Part shown: positions 1-8,751 of the stretch, one piece after another
Position numbering within the stretch: the stretch's first letter is position 1
Layout of the letters: each line of letters begins with the position of its first letter
DNA from: JAEYFP01 sp964579795
GTDB taxonomy: Bacteria > Bacillota > Clostridia > Lachnospirales > Lachnospiraceae
Length of the DNA stretch: 64,000 nt
Direction: 5' to 3'
Assembly (NCBI GenBank): GCA_964579795.1
Contig: CAZOHM010000006.1
Coordinates: 29,564 to 93,563 of the forward strand
Position numbers and translations under genes: made by a program
Notes under the pieces: generated by a model
The model's input: the letters and a program-made list of their open reading frames with translations, nothing else
Told to the model about the DNA's origin: nothing
Databases searched by the model: none

Positions 1-895
1 TTCCAAGTAAATAACCCTCTCGCATCAGCGGATAGATGCGGTCAATATTCAGATCCTGTAAACGCTCCAGTGCCCATGATGCATAAAGAGAAAATACCGG
101 ACCAATCACAGTGCTTCCAAGCTGGTAAGCAATTCTTTCATCTCCTGAATAGTCCTTGTGTTCCATGCACAGCTTTCTCAGCGAAAGCAGCTCAGGCTGC
201 GGTATGTTATGTCTGATTTTTTCATAATCAAAAATACTGTACAAATGGTCGCAAATTACATTATAGTGAAACGCTTTCATTCCTGCCTTGATTGGCTGTG
301 TGTAATCGGAGTTTTTATTATCTCCAATATGAAGCATCTCTTCAGGCCGAATATCCGGATACAGTCCAAATAAAACAGCAAACAGTTTTCCATCCTGCTT
401 ATTGCATTCATACTCAGCTGAAATAAGTATCTCATCAAACAATGTCAAATCGACATCATTTTCCTTCAAAATTTCTTCCATCGCTAACCGACTGAGGTAC
501 ATATCAGATACAAGAACAAGCTTTTTCCCCTGGCTTTTTGCTGATTTCAGCCAATTCAAAACAAACGGATTTGCGTAACAATATTCCTTCTCGCACTCTA
601 TTTCCAGCCTAAGCATCTGTTCTTTACTTTTTAGTATATAGTCCGGAAACTGATTATAAATATCTGCCAGTGTTACTTCTCTGCTTGGCTTACCGTTTCT
701 GGCTCTGCGTTCCATTTCCACTCGTAGCATCATAAATTCTTTGGTAGAGAGGCTAGTCAGACAAAGCTTTTGATTCTGTGCCTTTTCCCATAGGATTTCA
801 AATAAATCTACAGGCTTTGCAACAGCACGCAGTATTAATGTATCAAATATATCTACACTGATTAGTTTATATGGTTCGGTATCCGGCAGTTTCAT
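1..895 (-). CDS. HAD-superfamily hydrolase, surface-polysaccharide type (3' end outside window)
   Basis: This is the first 298 codons of a gene that runs off the left edge. The start at 895 is preceded by AAGGAA on the minus strand. Residues 13-19 read SVDIFDT, the HAD nucleophile motif (Asp15) in the DxFDT form common in proteins from surface-glycan clusters. A later HIGDN segment (about residue 205) is the metal-binding HAD motif, and SDMY fits motif II. These proteins are often N-terminal halves of larger glycan-cluster enzymes, so a second domain may lie outside the window. It is the last visible gene of the flagellin-glycosylation locus. A role in dephosphorylating or transferring a glycan precursor is inference; HAD membership is well supported. 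Confidence 0.82.
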   Translation of the reverse strand, partial: MKLPDTEPYKLISVDIFDTLILRAVAKPVDLFEILWEKAQNQKLCLTSLSTKEFMMLRVEMERRARNGKPSREVTLADIYNQFPDYILKSKEQMLRLEIECEKEYCYANPFVLNWLKSAKSQGKKLVLVSDMYLSRLAMEEILKENDVDLTLFDEILISAEYECNKQDGKLFAVLFGLYPDIRPEEMLHIGDNKNSDYTQPIKAGMKAFHYNVICDHLYSIFDYEKIRHNIPQPELLSLRKLCMEHKDYSGDERIAYQLGSTVIGPVFSLYASWALERLQDLNIDRIYPLMREGYLLG

Positions 896-926
896 AGTAA
901 TTCCTTCCTGTGTTCATTACGTAAAA

Positions 927-961
927 TAGCTTTATACCCTTTCAATCCAGGTATAAAGCTA
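927..961 (-). terminator. 12-bp stem-loop between the SDR and HAD genes
   Basis: TAGCTTTATACC (927-938) pairs perfectly with GGTATAAAGCTA (950-961) around an 11-nt loop. Read on the minus strand it is followed by TTTTACG, a short U-run. It lies between two genes of the glycosylation operon, so it may reduce read-through rather than end transcription. Intrinsic terminator is the simplest reading, but the U-tract is short. Confidence 0.5.
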
Positions 962-1071
962 TCTCATTTGATTTTATCTGTTAATTCTGTATTCATAAGA
1001 GCCGACTCCATTCGTTTTCTATGAATTTCGCAGAAAGTATCATTTTTCTGACAAATTATATATCGGAAGCA

Positions 1072-2106
1072 TTAGTCTATTTCTTTAGTTCTATTTCTCA
1101 TATTTTCCATTCCCATCATAAGGTCAAAATTTGGTTTCCAGCCAAGCTGGACAAGCTTTTGCGCATTCAAAACTTCTCTTTGCATTTTTGAAAATCCCTT
1201 TTGTTCAACCTTTGTTGCCAATTCTGTCTCTATGCCTACACCGTATACATGAGCAAGTGTTTCTGCGTATTCTCTAATAGTCGCAACAGAATTTTCATTT
1301 GCAACATTATATGCCTCACCCGAAGCGCCCTTTAACAGCAGAAGTAGAATTGCAGTTACCGCATCTTTCACATAGCAGTAAGAGCGCAGCTGTTTTCCCT
1401 CACTTTTCATAACTATTGGTTCACCATGTACCGCTCTTCTCAAGAACTGCGCATCAGCTCTCGAATTTTTTTCGGGAACGAATGCTCCATAAATATAGGA
1501 CAGTCTTGCGACAACGACCGGAACCCCATACTCTTCAAAATACGATTTGCAGAGAGTTTCAGCTGCTCTTTTGCTTTCCGGGTAGCATGCCCGCAGCTGT
1601 ATTGAATCGACTGTTCCGGCAGCTTCCTCCCGCCAGCCCTTTTCATCAGGAAGCGGTGTTTCTCCATATACTTCTCCCGTACTAAGGAAAACTATTTTTT
1701 TAATCGCATTCTGATTTTCCTGTTCTTTCGCATACTCCAGTAAATTACATGTACCAAGAATATTAGCTTTCATCGTCTCCACTGGCTGAGTGGAAAATGC
1801 GTTTGGATGTGCATTTCCTGCAGCATGAACAATATAATTCCATTTTCCCCCGACATAGAGTTCCTTTTGACAGACATCTCCAATCAAAAGTGTGCAATCA
1901 TTATATTCCGGCAGTATTGCAAATCTTTTAAGTGCCCTTTCCCGGTCCCTAACCAATGCAGTAATATGAAGATGCAAGTTATATTCTCTGTTTGCCAAAA
2001 GCAATTCTGAAACAAGTTCAGAACCAATCAGGCCATTTGCCCCTGTAACAAGAATATTCTGATGTTTGAACTGACTAATAAACTCTTTTTCTAAATAGGT
2101 TTTCAT
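1072..2106 (-). CDS. NAD-dependent epimerase/dehydratase (extended SDR)
   Basis: This 344-residue protein is an extended short-chain dehydrogenase acting on a nucleotide-linked sugar or alditol. The Rossmann motif TGANGLIG lies at residues 21-28 and the catalytic YPESK (Tyr175, Lys179) follows a conserved LSTGEVYG strand, the usual layout of sugar-nucleotide epimerases and dehydratases. The start overlaps the end of the upstream cytidylyltransferase gene by ATGA, so the two are translationally coupled. Next to a TarI/IspD-like enzyme it could act like TarJ, supplying the activated alditol, but TarJ itself is usually an MDR-type enzyme, so a role in making a CDP-linked sugar is only a guess. 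Family assignment is firm; substrate is unknown. Confidence 0.85.
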   Translation of the reverse strand: MKTYLEKEFISQFKHQNILVTGANGLIGSELVSELLLANREYNLHLHITALVRDRERALKRFAILPEYNDCTLLIGDVCQKELYVGGKWNYIVHAAGNAHPNAFSTQPVETMKANILGTCNLLEYAKEQENQNAIKKIVFLSTGEVYGETPLPDEKGWREEAAGTVDSIQLRACYPESKRAAETLCKSYFEEYGVPVVVARLSYIYGAFVPEKNSRADAQFLRRAVHGEPIVMKSEGKQLRSYCYVKDAVTAILLLLLKGASGEAYNVANENSVATIREYAETLAHVYGVGIETELATKVEQKGFSKMQREVLNAQKLVQLGWKPNFDLMMGMENMRNRTKEID

Positions 2107-2813
2107 TTTAACCAGTCATCCTTCTTTGTTGTGAGAAGAGCTTTAAATATCTCAATGTCATCAGTTGTTGTAAGCTTAATATTTTTTTCTGAACCGGTTG
2201 AAAAATATATTTTCTCACCGAGTTCAATCATCAGAGTAACTGTAGCCGTAGAATTTGTGATTCCTCTAGCAGCCGCCTCCTCATGTGCCCACACAAGCTT
2301 TTTCAATGAAAAGCCCTGCGGTGTCTGTGTACGCATCAGTTTATCACGATTCATCAAAGCTTCTGAGAAAACCTTATCCTCTGTCACAACCATTGCCTCT
2401 GCACATGGTATTACCGTCACGGCTGATCCATATAAATTTGTCTTACTGATACAATCAGAGATTATCTCCTGTGATACCATTGGTCTGATTGCATCATGAA
2501 TAAATACAAGCGAATCCTCCGGTGCTTCTTCTTTGATTGACCAAATTCCGTTTTTTATTGATTCCTGTCCATTTTTACCGCCATTTGTAATCCATTTCAG
2601 CTTTGTAATTCCAAACTGAGCCGCATAAGCCTTCAGTATTTCTTCCCATCCCTTTACACATACTACACAAATTGCGTCAATATTAGGATGCATTTGAAAT
2701 GCCTGAAGTGTATAAATAATAACAGGTCTGTCATTTACATTTAAAAACTGCTTTGGAATATCCTGATTCATGCGTTGACCGCTTCCGCCGGCAATAATAA
2801 GAGCAATATTCAT
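2103..2813 (-). CDS. IspD/TarI-family cytidylyltransferase
   Basis: The 236-residue protein transfers CMP from CTP to a sugar- or alditol-phosphate. The N-terminus has the nucleotide-binding loop IAGGSGQRM (residues 7-15) followed by PKQF, and IHDAIRPM is the IspD-family metal/substrate signature. Length is typical for IspD and TarI. GGGAGG precedes the start. Its neighbours are a CDP-glycerol glycerophosphotransferase-like gene (17 bp upstream) and an SDR enzyme (overlapping), which argues for a TarI-like role in activating an alditol phosphate for a surface glycan rather than for the MEP isoprenoid pathway. Sequence alone does not separate the two. Confidence 0.8.
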   Translation of the reverse strand: MNIALIIAGGSGQRMNQDIPKQFLNVNDRPVIIYTLQAFQMHPNIDAICVVCVKGWEEILKAYAAQFGITKLKWITNGGKNGQESIKNGIWSIKEEAPEDSLVFIHDAIRPMVSQEIISDCISKTNLYGSAVTVIPCAEAMVVTEDKVFSEALMNRDKLMRTQTPQGFSLKKLVWAHEEAAARGITNSTATVTLMIELGEKIYFSTGSEKNIKLTTTDDIEIFKALLTTKKDDWLK

Positions 2814-2829
2814 TTTTATCCTCCCAAAT

Positions 2830-4065
2830 TTAAAGAATATTAGTCAGTTCACAGATTTTCCGCGATAATCTTTCAGATGATCTTCCATCTACATTTGCAA
2901 ACATCCTCATCCTGGATAGCTGGCGGCTGTTCCTATGGCTGTCCATCTTCAAAGTATTACAAATTCCCTGCATTAGTTTTTCCATTGTCTGTGCCTTCAG
3001 CTCCGGCATATATTCATCCTGATCAATATAGCATTCTCTCGTATCTTCACTGTATTCCTCCCAGTCATACTGAAAAGCGATAACAGGACGATCAAGCAGC
3101 ATATAATCCGTATAAACAGATGAGTAATCAGTCAACAGTAAATCAACCTTGCTAAGAAACGCATAAACATCAATTTCCGCATCAGCACAAAGAATATGAT
3201 CTCCGTGAATTTCCTGAAACTCTTTCTTTAATTTTGATTTCGGATGCAGCTTTGTTACTAATATCAGTTTTTCTCTTTCCAAAAAGCTGTCGAATGCCTT
3301 TAAATCCATTACCTCAAAGAACTTTTTCTCAGAATCTCGAAACGTAGGCATATATGCAAGTATTTTATAGCCCTGACTCTTCAGTTTATCTATCTCCTCG
3401 CATAATATATGCTCCTTTTTTGTCAGCAGATTCTGAATATGGCATTCTTCAAAAGGAAACAGGATATCATTCCTAGGATATCCCTCCATAATAATATGAT
3501 TGTAATCTGTCGCAAAGGCAGAAATAAAAATATCCCGCATTGCCGGTGATGTTGCCAATGTATAATGATTTGGTTTTTCATCAGACAATCTCCTTGGAAA
3601 TGTCTTCCATCTTTCCCAAAGATTCTTTGGATGTCTTACCTTGTCAAACAGATTATCATGATTTGTTCTTTTATTTCCCGAGCCATGCCACAAGTTAATC
3701 TTAATCGCACCACCCGACTGCCAGAAATTAATATCCTTAGAATAATTGTCAAAGATATAAACTCCGGCGTGAAGTGCATAATAAATACCTTTAAGAGAAT
3801 GATAAGAATATGCCTCATATCCATTACTGTTTAAGTACTCTACAATCTCCTTATCATGAGAAATCCAGACAGCATGAATTTTCGGACAGTTCTGTCGTAC
3901 ATATAAATAAAAATATCTTGGATTCTCGGCAAATCTTCTTCCAAATGTACTTCCAAACAGCCATATTTTTTTATTTCTTGGCATCAAGAAAGAGAGACCA
4001 TATATCGGCAGCAATAACAATTGGGACCAATATTTGATTCTCTCATTCATTGCATTACTCTTCAT
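2830..4065 (-). CDS. CDP-glycerol glycerophosphotransferase family protein
   Basis: This 411-residue protein belongs to the TagB/TagF-type family (Glyphos_transf) that transfers glycerol-phosphate or another alditol-phosphate from a CDP donor. Recognisable family segments are LWHGSGNKR (about 125-133) and LLTDYSSVYTDYMLLDRPVIAF near residue 310-330, with the conserved Asp-Tyr-Ser-Ser. A short hydrophobic stretch near residues 13-26 may anchor it to the membrane. It sits in the flagellin-glycosylation locus, next to a cytidylyltransferase that could supply its donor. Whether the acceptor is the flagellin glycan or a wall polymer cannot be read from the sequence. Confidence 0.85.
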   Translation of the reverse strand: MKSNAMNERIKYWSQLLLLPIYGLSFLMPRNKKIWLFGSTFGRRFAENPRYFYLYVRQNCPKIHAVWISHDKEIVEYLNSNGYEAYSYHSLKGIYYALHAGVYIFDNYSKDINFWQSGGAIKINLWHGSGNKRTNHDNLFDKVRHPKNLWERWKTFPRRLSDEKPNHYTLATSPAMRDIFISAFATDYNHIIMEGYPRNDILFPFEECHIQNLLTKKEHILCEEIDKLKSQGYKILAYMPTFRDSEKKFFEVMDLKAFDSFLEREKLILVTKLHPKSKLKKEFQEIHGDHILCADAEIDVYAFLSKVDLLLTDYSSVYTDYMLLDRPVIAFQYDWEEYSEDTRECYIDQDEYMPELKAQTMEKLMQGICNTLKMDSHRNSRQLSRMRMFANVDGRSSERLSRKICELTNIL

Positions 4066-4131
4066 CTCTGATTCCCGCCCAATTTCAGTCAGTTTCGTAT
4101 ATCTTATCCTTAAGTCTATAATACTCTGGTA

Positions 4132-5640
4132 TTACCACTTCTTTAAATATGTTTTCCGTTCCATCGGATCCAAATCACTGATTTCTTTATCCTTGTAATA
4201 TGAATCACTCTTCATATGCTGCGTGGAAACCTCTTCAAAAATAGCACCTGTTGCAGATGAAAAAGCATGATATTCACCTCGAAGAACCGTCTGCATGTCT
4301 CCCGGCTTTAAATGCTTCTCTACACCATCATCAAACTGCACATCCAAATCTCCGTAGAGTACCTGGAAAGTTTCCTCTTTGATTCTGTGCGCATGTGACG
4401 GATGCTTTTGTCCCGGAAGGACGATAATGTATTTCTTACAGTACTCTCTGTTTATGATATTGATAATGATTGCACCATATTGTCTAAAGTGTGGAATTCC
4501 ATAATGATGTGATAATTCCACTTCATATTCGTTTCCAAGTGCAATTCCAGCTTCATACAGCATACCCTTTGCATCATGAATTGCACCTCTGACAATCCCT
4601 ACTCCTGAAAGCTTTGGTTTTTCCTGTATCTCTTCATTTAAGCTGTAATCTCTAGAAGCAGTCATCTTTCCATCTTTGAATTCACCACTAGTGAGCTGCT
4701 TTTCTCCACAAGGCATTGCAAAAAAAACATCCTCTTCATGCAGCACCTCTCCAGCTTTGATATTACGCTTTGCAAAAACACCACGCATCAGAGATCTGAG
4801 AGAATCCAATTCTCCCTGGCTAATGTACTTTTTATTATCTCTCTTGAGATTGCACATCACTTTTGCCTGTAAAACTGCCTCTACCCACTTTTCTGCCTGC
4901 TCCGGATTCATGGAATACGCATTCAGCTTAATTGTCTCTGTAGGAAGCCCCACATGCCTTTCCATAATACGTGCACCTTTTGCTACAGCCATCATTGCAG
5001 CAATGTTGTCATCAGGCGCTTCATGTCCGGAATATCCGATTGTCACGTCACGATATCGTCTGTTCATTTTATCAATAAAATTCAGCTGCAGCGCATCCAA
5101 TGGTGCAGGATACTCAGCAATACAATGCAGAAATGCAAATTCACAGCCTCTATGTGAAAAGAAATTATATATCTTATCAATATCCTCAATTGTCTTTCCA
5201 CCAGTAGAAATAATCAGCGGTTTCTTTGCACCTGCCGCCTTTGACAGTAACGGCCAGTCTAAAGATGAGCAGCTTGCAATCTTGATAATATCAATTCCCT
5301 GATCCAGACACCATTCTACTCCGGTCTCATCAAATGGTGTACTCATAGTAACCATTCCTTCTGAACGAACTGCATTGACGAGTTCGGAAAACTGATCATA
5401 ATTAAGTCTGGTGCTCATAAATCTCGGAATATGCTTTACATCCGTCCTGTCCTTATAATCCGGATGAATGAAGGAATCCAGTTCTCTATACTGCAGCTTT
5501 ACAGCTGCCTTAATATTATTCTTTCTGGCAATCTTACCCATTGCCTTAATAATATCGATTCCATGCTCCACTCTTCCCTGATGGCTGTTTGCCATTTCAA
5601 AAATAAATAAATCGTCATAAATATGCTTTTGTTCTGCCAT
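4132..5640 (-). CDS. NeuB-family sugar-acid synthase with SAF and C-terminal cupin domains
   Basis: The first ~260 residues match the N-acetylneuraminate synthase (NeuB) barrel, with FEMANSHQG near the N-terminus, the CSSLDWPL segment, and ISTGG. NeuB enzymes condense phosphoenolpyruvate with an amino sugar to give a nonulosonic acid. Residues about 285-345 form a SAF (antifreeze-like) domain. Residues about 390-475 form a cupin with a HAH metal-binding pair, a following Glu, and a later His (EYHAF). The cupin addition makes it longer (502 aa) than usual NeuB (about 340-350). GGGGTGA precedes the start. No NeuA/NeuC or Pse/Leg partner genes are visible nearby. The product is probably a sugar acid for flagellin decoration; its identity is unknown. 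Confidence 0.85.
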   Translation of the reverse strand: MAEQKHIYDDLFIFEMANSHQGRVEHGIDIIKAMGKIARKNNIKAAVKLQYRELDSFIHPDYKDRTDVKHIPRFMSTRLNYDQFSELVNAVRSEGMVTMSTPFDETGVEWCLDQGIDIIKIASCSSLDWPLLSKAAGAKKPLIISTGGKTIEDIDKIYNFFSHRGCEFAFLHCIAEYPAPLDALQLNFIDKMNRRYRDVTIGYSGHEAPDDNIAAMMAVAKGARIMERHVGLPTETIKLNAYSMNPEQAEKWVEAVLQAKVMCNLKRDNKKYISQGELDSLRSLMRGVFAKRNIKAGEVLHEEDVFFAMPCGEKQLTSGEFKDGKMTASRDYSLNEEIQEKPKLSGVGIVRGAIHDAKGMLYEAGIALGNEYEVELSHHYGIPHFRQYGAIIINIINREYCKKYIIVLPGQKHPSHAHRIKEETFQVLYGDLDVQFDDGVEKHLKPGDMQTVLRGEYHAFSSATGAIFEEVSTQHMKSDSYYKDKEISDLDPMERKTYLKKW

Positions 5641-5703
5641 GCTGTCACCCCGTCCTTCATTATTTGATTATTCAATTTCCAGTTACATATATATCGTCAT
5701 AAT

Positions 5704-8700
5704 TCAGTCATTTAATAATGCCAGAATATCCTCGGCGGATTTGCCCCAAGTATACCCTTTCATTGCTTTCACAAATGCCTTCACAGTCATACTCTCTGCT
5801 TCTTCCGTATGTGAAAGAATATACTGTATTTTTTCTGCAAGCTTGTCAGGTTCTTTTACAGAATAAAACAGTATTTCATCCTGTGAAAAAATTTCATGTA
5901 GATATTCATTTTCATCTGTTGCACATACAGCTCCTGACAGCATCGCTGTAAAAATTCTCTCATGTGCTCCGGCTCTAAATACAGGTACTGTATTTAATAC
6001 GACCTTGGAATTTTTCATCAACTCAACAACATCCTCTATCATATATTCCCTGTCGTCAAGCACTGTTAAGAGATCTCTGTGTGGTGTCTGGAACTTTTCC
6101 CATCCGCGTCCACAGACTGTCACCTTCTGACCACGCTCAAGGAGAGCAGCAATCATATCCTGTCTGAACTTCTCATAACTTGCCCGATAGACGTGATACA
6201 TAATTTCAAGCCAGACAACTGAGTTTTCATCACTGTCCAAGTCAGAATGTTTTACACAGTATCTAACTGACTCCTCATACGTATCTTCCGGATAATCAAG
6301 CATTCTCTTCATGAGATTGTCCTGAATTGCCTTATAGGAAGGCGTTTGATTGATTTTCTCAACCGAGTTCAAGGTTTCCATATAATCGACATACCGACCT
6401 GCAAACAATACCTCTATTTTACGATATTGCCATGGAATATTCATCACATTCGTCAAGAATCCCCGATGCGGCATGAAATGCACGTGCTTAATATTCGGAT
6501 AATATTGCTCTACCATTAATACATGCTTTTGATCAACACACATCACATGGACTCGCTCACTCTTTGGTAATTCCAGTCTTTGACCATGGCATATCGGATG
6601 ATCAAAAATCCACCCATAAACAGGACACTTAATACAGTCCATCAGGCTTTTTCCATTATATTTGAGTTCAAATAATAATGCCTGCATGGAAATAACCGCT
6701 CTGTTATCCTCCGAAGAAAGCTCACCTACAATCTTCTGTAATTCTTCATTTGATGTAATATTCTCTCCAAGATCTATCATCAAACAGTTGATATCAAGAT
6801 TTTTAAATCCGACACACAGCTGATCTGCCGCAAGACGCAGAACATTTCCGGCTGACTGACCTTTTAGTATAACAATCCGGCTTCCTGCATTTGTCGAATA
6901 GGTATGTTCACCTATGAATTGTGTACTTTTTTCTACCACAGGCATTAATTTATCTATTGCCTGAATAATCAGTTTTAAATAATCAATTCCACTGTTGCAT
7001 ACTGCAATCAGCTCACTTCTCTCATCCTGCTCAGTTTGATAGACTGTTTTCAGCATTTCTGTCGTTTCGTTCTGTATTTCATTCTTAACAAACTCCATAC
7101 ATGGCGCCGTTTCCAGTTTTTGTGTAACCTCTCCGGAAAGGGTCGACAGCTTCTTTACCTCCTGGCTGTGATACTTATTATTGTATACAAGCTTTAATAA
7201 ACGCTCGTAGCATCTACAGCCTTCCTTCGCTGTCTGCTGACAGCTTTGTAATTCTCTTGGAAGTCGATTGATATACTCAATAAAGGCCTCTTTCATATCC
7301 TTATCAAAGAAATCACGTGTTTTCTTTAATGCTTCGTCAACATCAGCCTCTTTTGTACACTCCTCCTGTATCGTCTTTTCCAATGTTTGAACAATACTTC
7401 CCTGTATTTTTGCACCACCCTCTGTCGCGTCAATAACTTTTATTTCAGGCAGCCTCTTAATCTGCTCTTCAAACCAAATACGATAAAGTTGAAACTCTCC
7501 TGACGATAAAATCGGTTTTCCATCAATGCCTTCTGTCCATATACTATTATTGAGACTGGTAGCATCTACCCCCCACTCCCCTCTGACTGATGTAGCGGAA
7601 TGTGTTTTGTTACCTGTATAAGCAAGATCCTGTCCTACGAGGATAATTGTCTTTGCTCCAAGCATTCTGGCAACAGAAAACGCATCATTAGCAACGGAGC
7701 CACCTGTAGAAGTAACCGGTAAAATCATATCATTTGCTGACATAAAGTGCTGTATATAGTGATTCATATCATTTAAAAAGAATAAATCACCTGTATGCTC
7801 TGCAAGAACTGAGCTTATTGACGAAATCATACAGACTAACGGAATCGTTTTGGAAATCTCATCAGTGAAATGCTGTCTGCTTTTATTTCCGTCTACGCTC
7901 ACACACAGGTCCGGAATAATCCCTTCTTTAAGCATTGGCTTTAACGCACTTTCAACAGCAATTAATAGAGATTTTCCCTTTGCCTTATGAAGCTGTTTTA
8001 TATTTTTGTCAAGAGACGGACCAGCAGAAACGATAATTGCCGGGATTTCCTTTGGAAGATTTCTGTACAGGCTGTCCAATGCTTTACCTTTAATAAAATA
8101 CGGAATGTTTCGAAGCGTATTCGTGTTATATATTCTGCCTAATCTTCCATAGACTCCCTGTGAAGAATTAATTCCGTTGCACGTATTCTGTAACGCTTTC
8201 ATGTATTCTATATATTCTTCAGCATAAATAGAATTATAGTTCAAATAGGAATGATATTGAAATGTACCCATATCTGTAAATGTAAGCAGCTCGTAGTAAT
8301 ATTCCTGTATTTCTTTTGTCATGGCACATTTATGCAAAACGGTCACTCGAGTGCTTTCAAAAATATCACTCATATCAAATTCTTCCATTGCTTTTTTCAA
8401 AATATCAACAGATGGTTCATAAATGATTGCTGTATGATCCTCAGATAAATTCTGCAAAAATGCTCGAATAAACATTCCGTTTCCGATACCAAACATCAAA
8501 AGCTTACTGTTAAGAGTCCATGGATTCGGGAATTTGGAAAGCCAGAGTTCTATCAGCTGTTCACTGTCATATAGACTGTCTAACTGCTTTACTTCTCCAT
8601 TTTGCACAACATATAGTACTTTTTTATCGCAGACATCCTGTACACCTACCTCTAAATCTGTATCTGTATCAGCTTTTTCGATGCACGCAGCAATTTCGGG

Positions 8701-8751
8701 CCATCTGCTTTGTAATGCTTTAAAGTTTTTATTCCATACTTCCTGACTCAT
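5704..8751 (-). CDS. Maf-type flagellin glycosyltransferase fused to a GT-B-like domain
   Basis: This 1,015-residue protein has two parts. The N-terminal ~600 residues carry the motility-associated factor (Maf, DUF115/MptE-like) core: PAIIVSAGPSLDKNI (about 235-250), then a SVDGNKSR segment and a VGQDLAYTGNKTHS segment that are hallmarks of the family. Maf proteins add nonulosonic acids to flagellin. The C-terminal ~375 residues look like a CgeB/Glyco_trans_1_2 glycosyltransferase, with CGRGWEKF and a RAGAHERIFTAMLSGAVCATD segment close to the end. The start overlaps the upstream GT2 gene by ATGA. The fusion suggests one polypeptide that does two successive transfers. The Maf call is strong, the C-terminal call moderate. 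Confidence 0.86.
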   Translation of the reverse strand: MSQEVWNKNFKALQSRWPEIAACIEKADTDTDLEVGVQDVCDKKVLYVVQNGEVKQLDSLYDSEQLIELWLSKFPNPWTLNSKLLMFGIGNGMFIRAFLQNLSEDHTAIIYEPSVDILKKAMEEFDMSDIFESTRVTVLHKCAMTKEIQEYYYELLTFTDMGTFQYHSYLNYNSIYAEEYIEYMKALQNTCNGINSSQGVYGRLGRIYNTNTLRNIPYFIKGKALDSLYRNLPKEIPAIIVSAGPSLDKNIKQLHKAKGKSLLIAVESALKPMLKEGIIPDLCVSVDGNKSRQHFTDEISKTIPLVCMISSISSVLAEHTGDLFFLNDMNHYIQHFMSANDMILPVTSTGGSVANDAFSVARMLGAKTIILVGQDLAYTGNKTHSATSVRGEWGVDATSLNNSIWTEGIDGKPILSSGEFQLYRIWFEEQIKRLPEIKVIDATEGGAKIQGSIVQTLEKTIQEECTKEADVDEALKKTRDFFDKDMKEAFIEYINRLPRELQSCQQTAKEGCRCYERLLKLVYNNKYHSQEVKKLSTLSGEVTQKLETAPCMEFVKNEIQNETTEMLKTVYQTEQDERSELIAVCNSGIDYLKLIIQAIDKLMPVVEKSTQFIGEHTYSTNAGSRIVILKGQSAGNVLRLAADQLCVGFKNLDINCLMIDLGENITSNEELQKIVGELSSEDNRAVISMQALLFELKYNGKSLMDCIKCPVYGWIFDHPICHGQRLELPKSERVHVMCVDQKHVLMVEQYYPNIKHVHFMPHRGFLTNVMNIPWQYRKIEVLFAGRYVDYMETLNSVEKINQTPSYKAIQDNLMKRMLDYPEDTYEESVRYCVKHSDLDSDENSVVWLEIMYHVYRASYEKFRQDMIAALLERGQKVTVCGRGWEKFQTPHRDLLTVLDDREYMIEDVVELMKNSKVVLNTVPVFRAGAHERIFTAMLSGAVCATDENEYLHEIFSQDEILFYSVKEPDKLAEKIQYILSHTEEAESMTVKAFVKAMKGYTWGKSAEDILALLND

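Noticed and set aside
158..373. 71-codon plus-strand reading frame
   Set aside because: It lies inside the HAD gene on the other strand, has no ribosome-binding site and reads as low-quality protein.
2103..2813. Housekeeping IspD of the MEP pathway
   Set aside because: The gene sits in a glycan cluster next to a CDP-glycerol-type transferase, so a TarI-like role is more likely, though sequence cannot fully exclude IspD.
4676..5302. 208-codon plus-strand reading frame
   Set aside because: It is the antisense shadow of the NeuB-type gene and has no recognisable domain.
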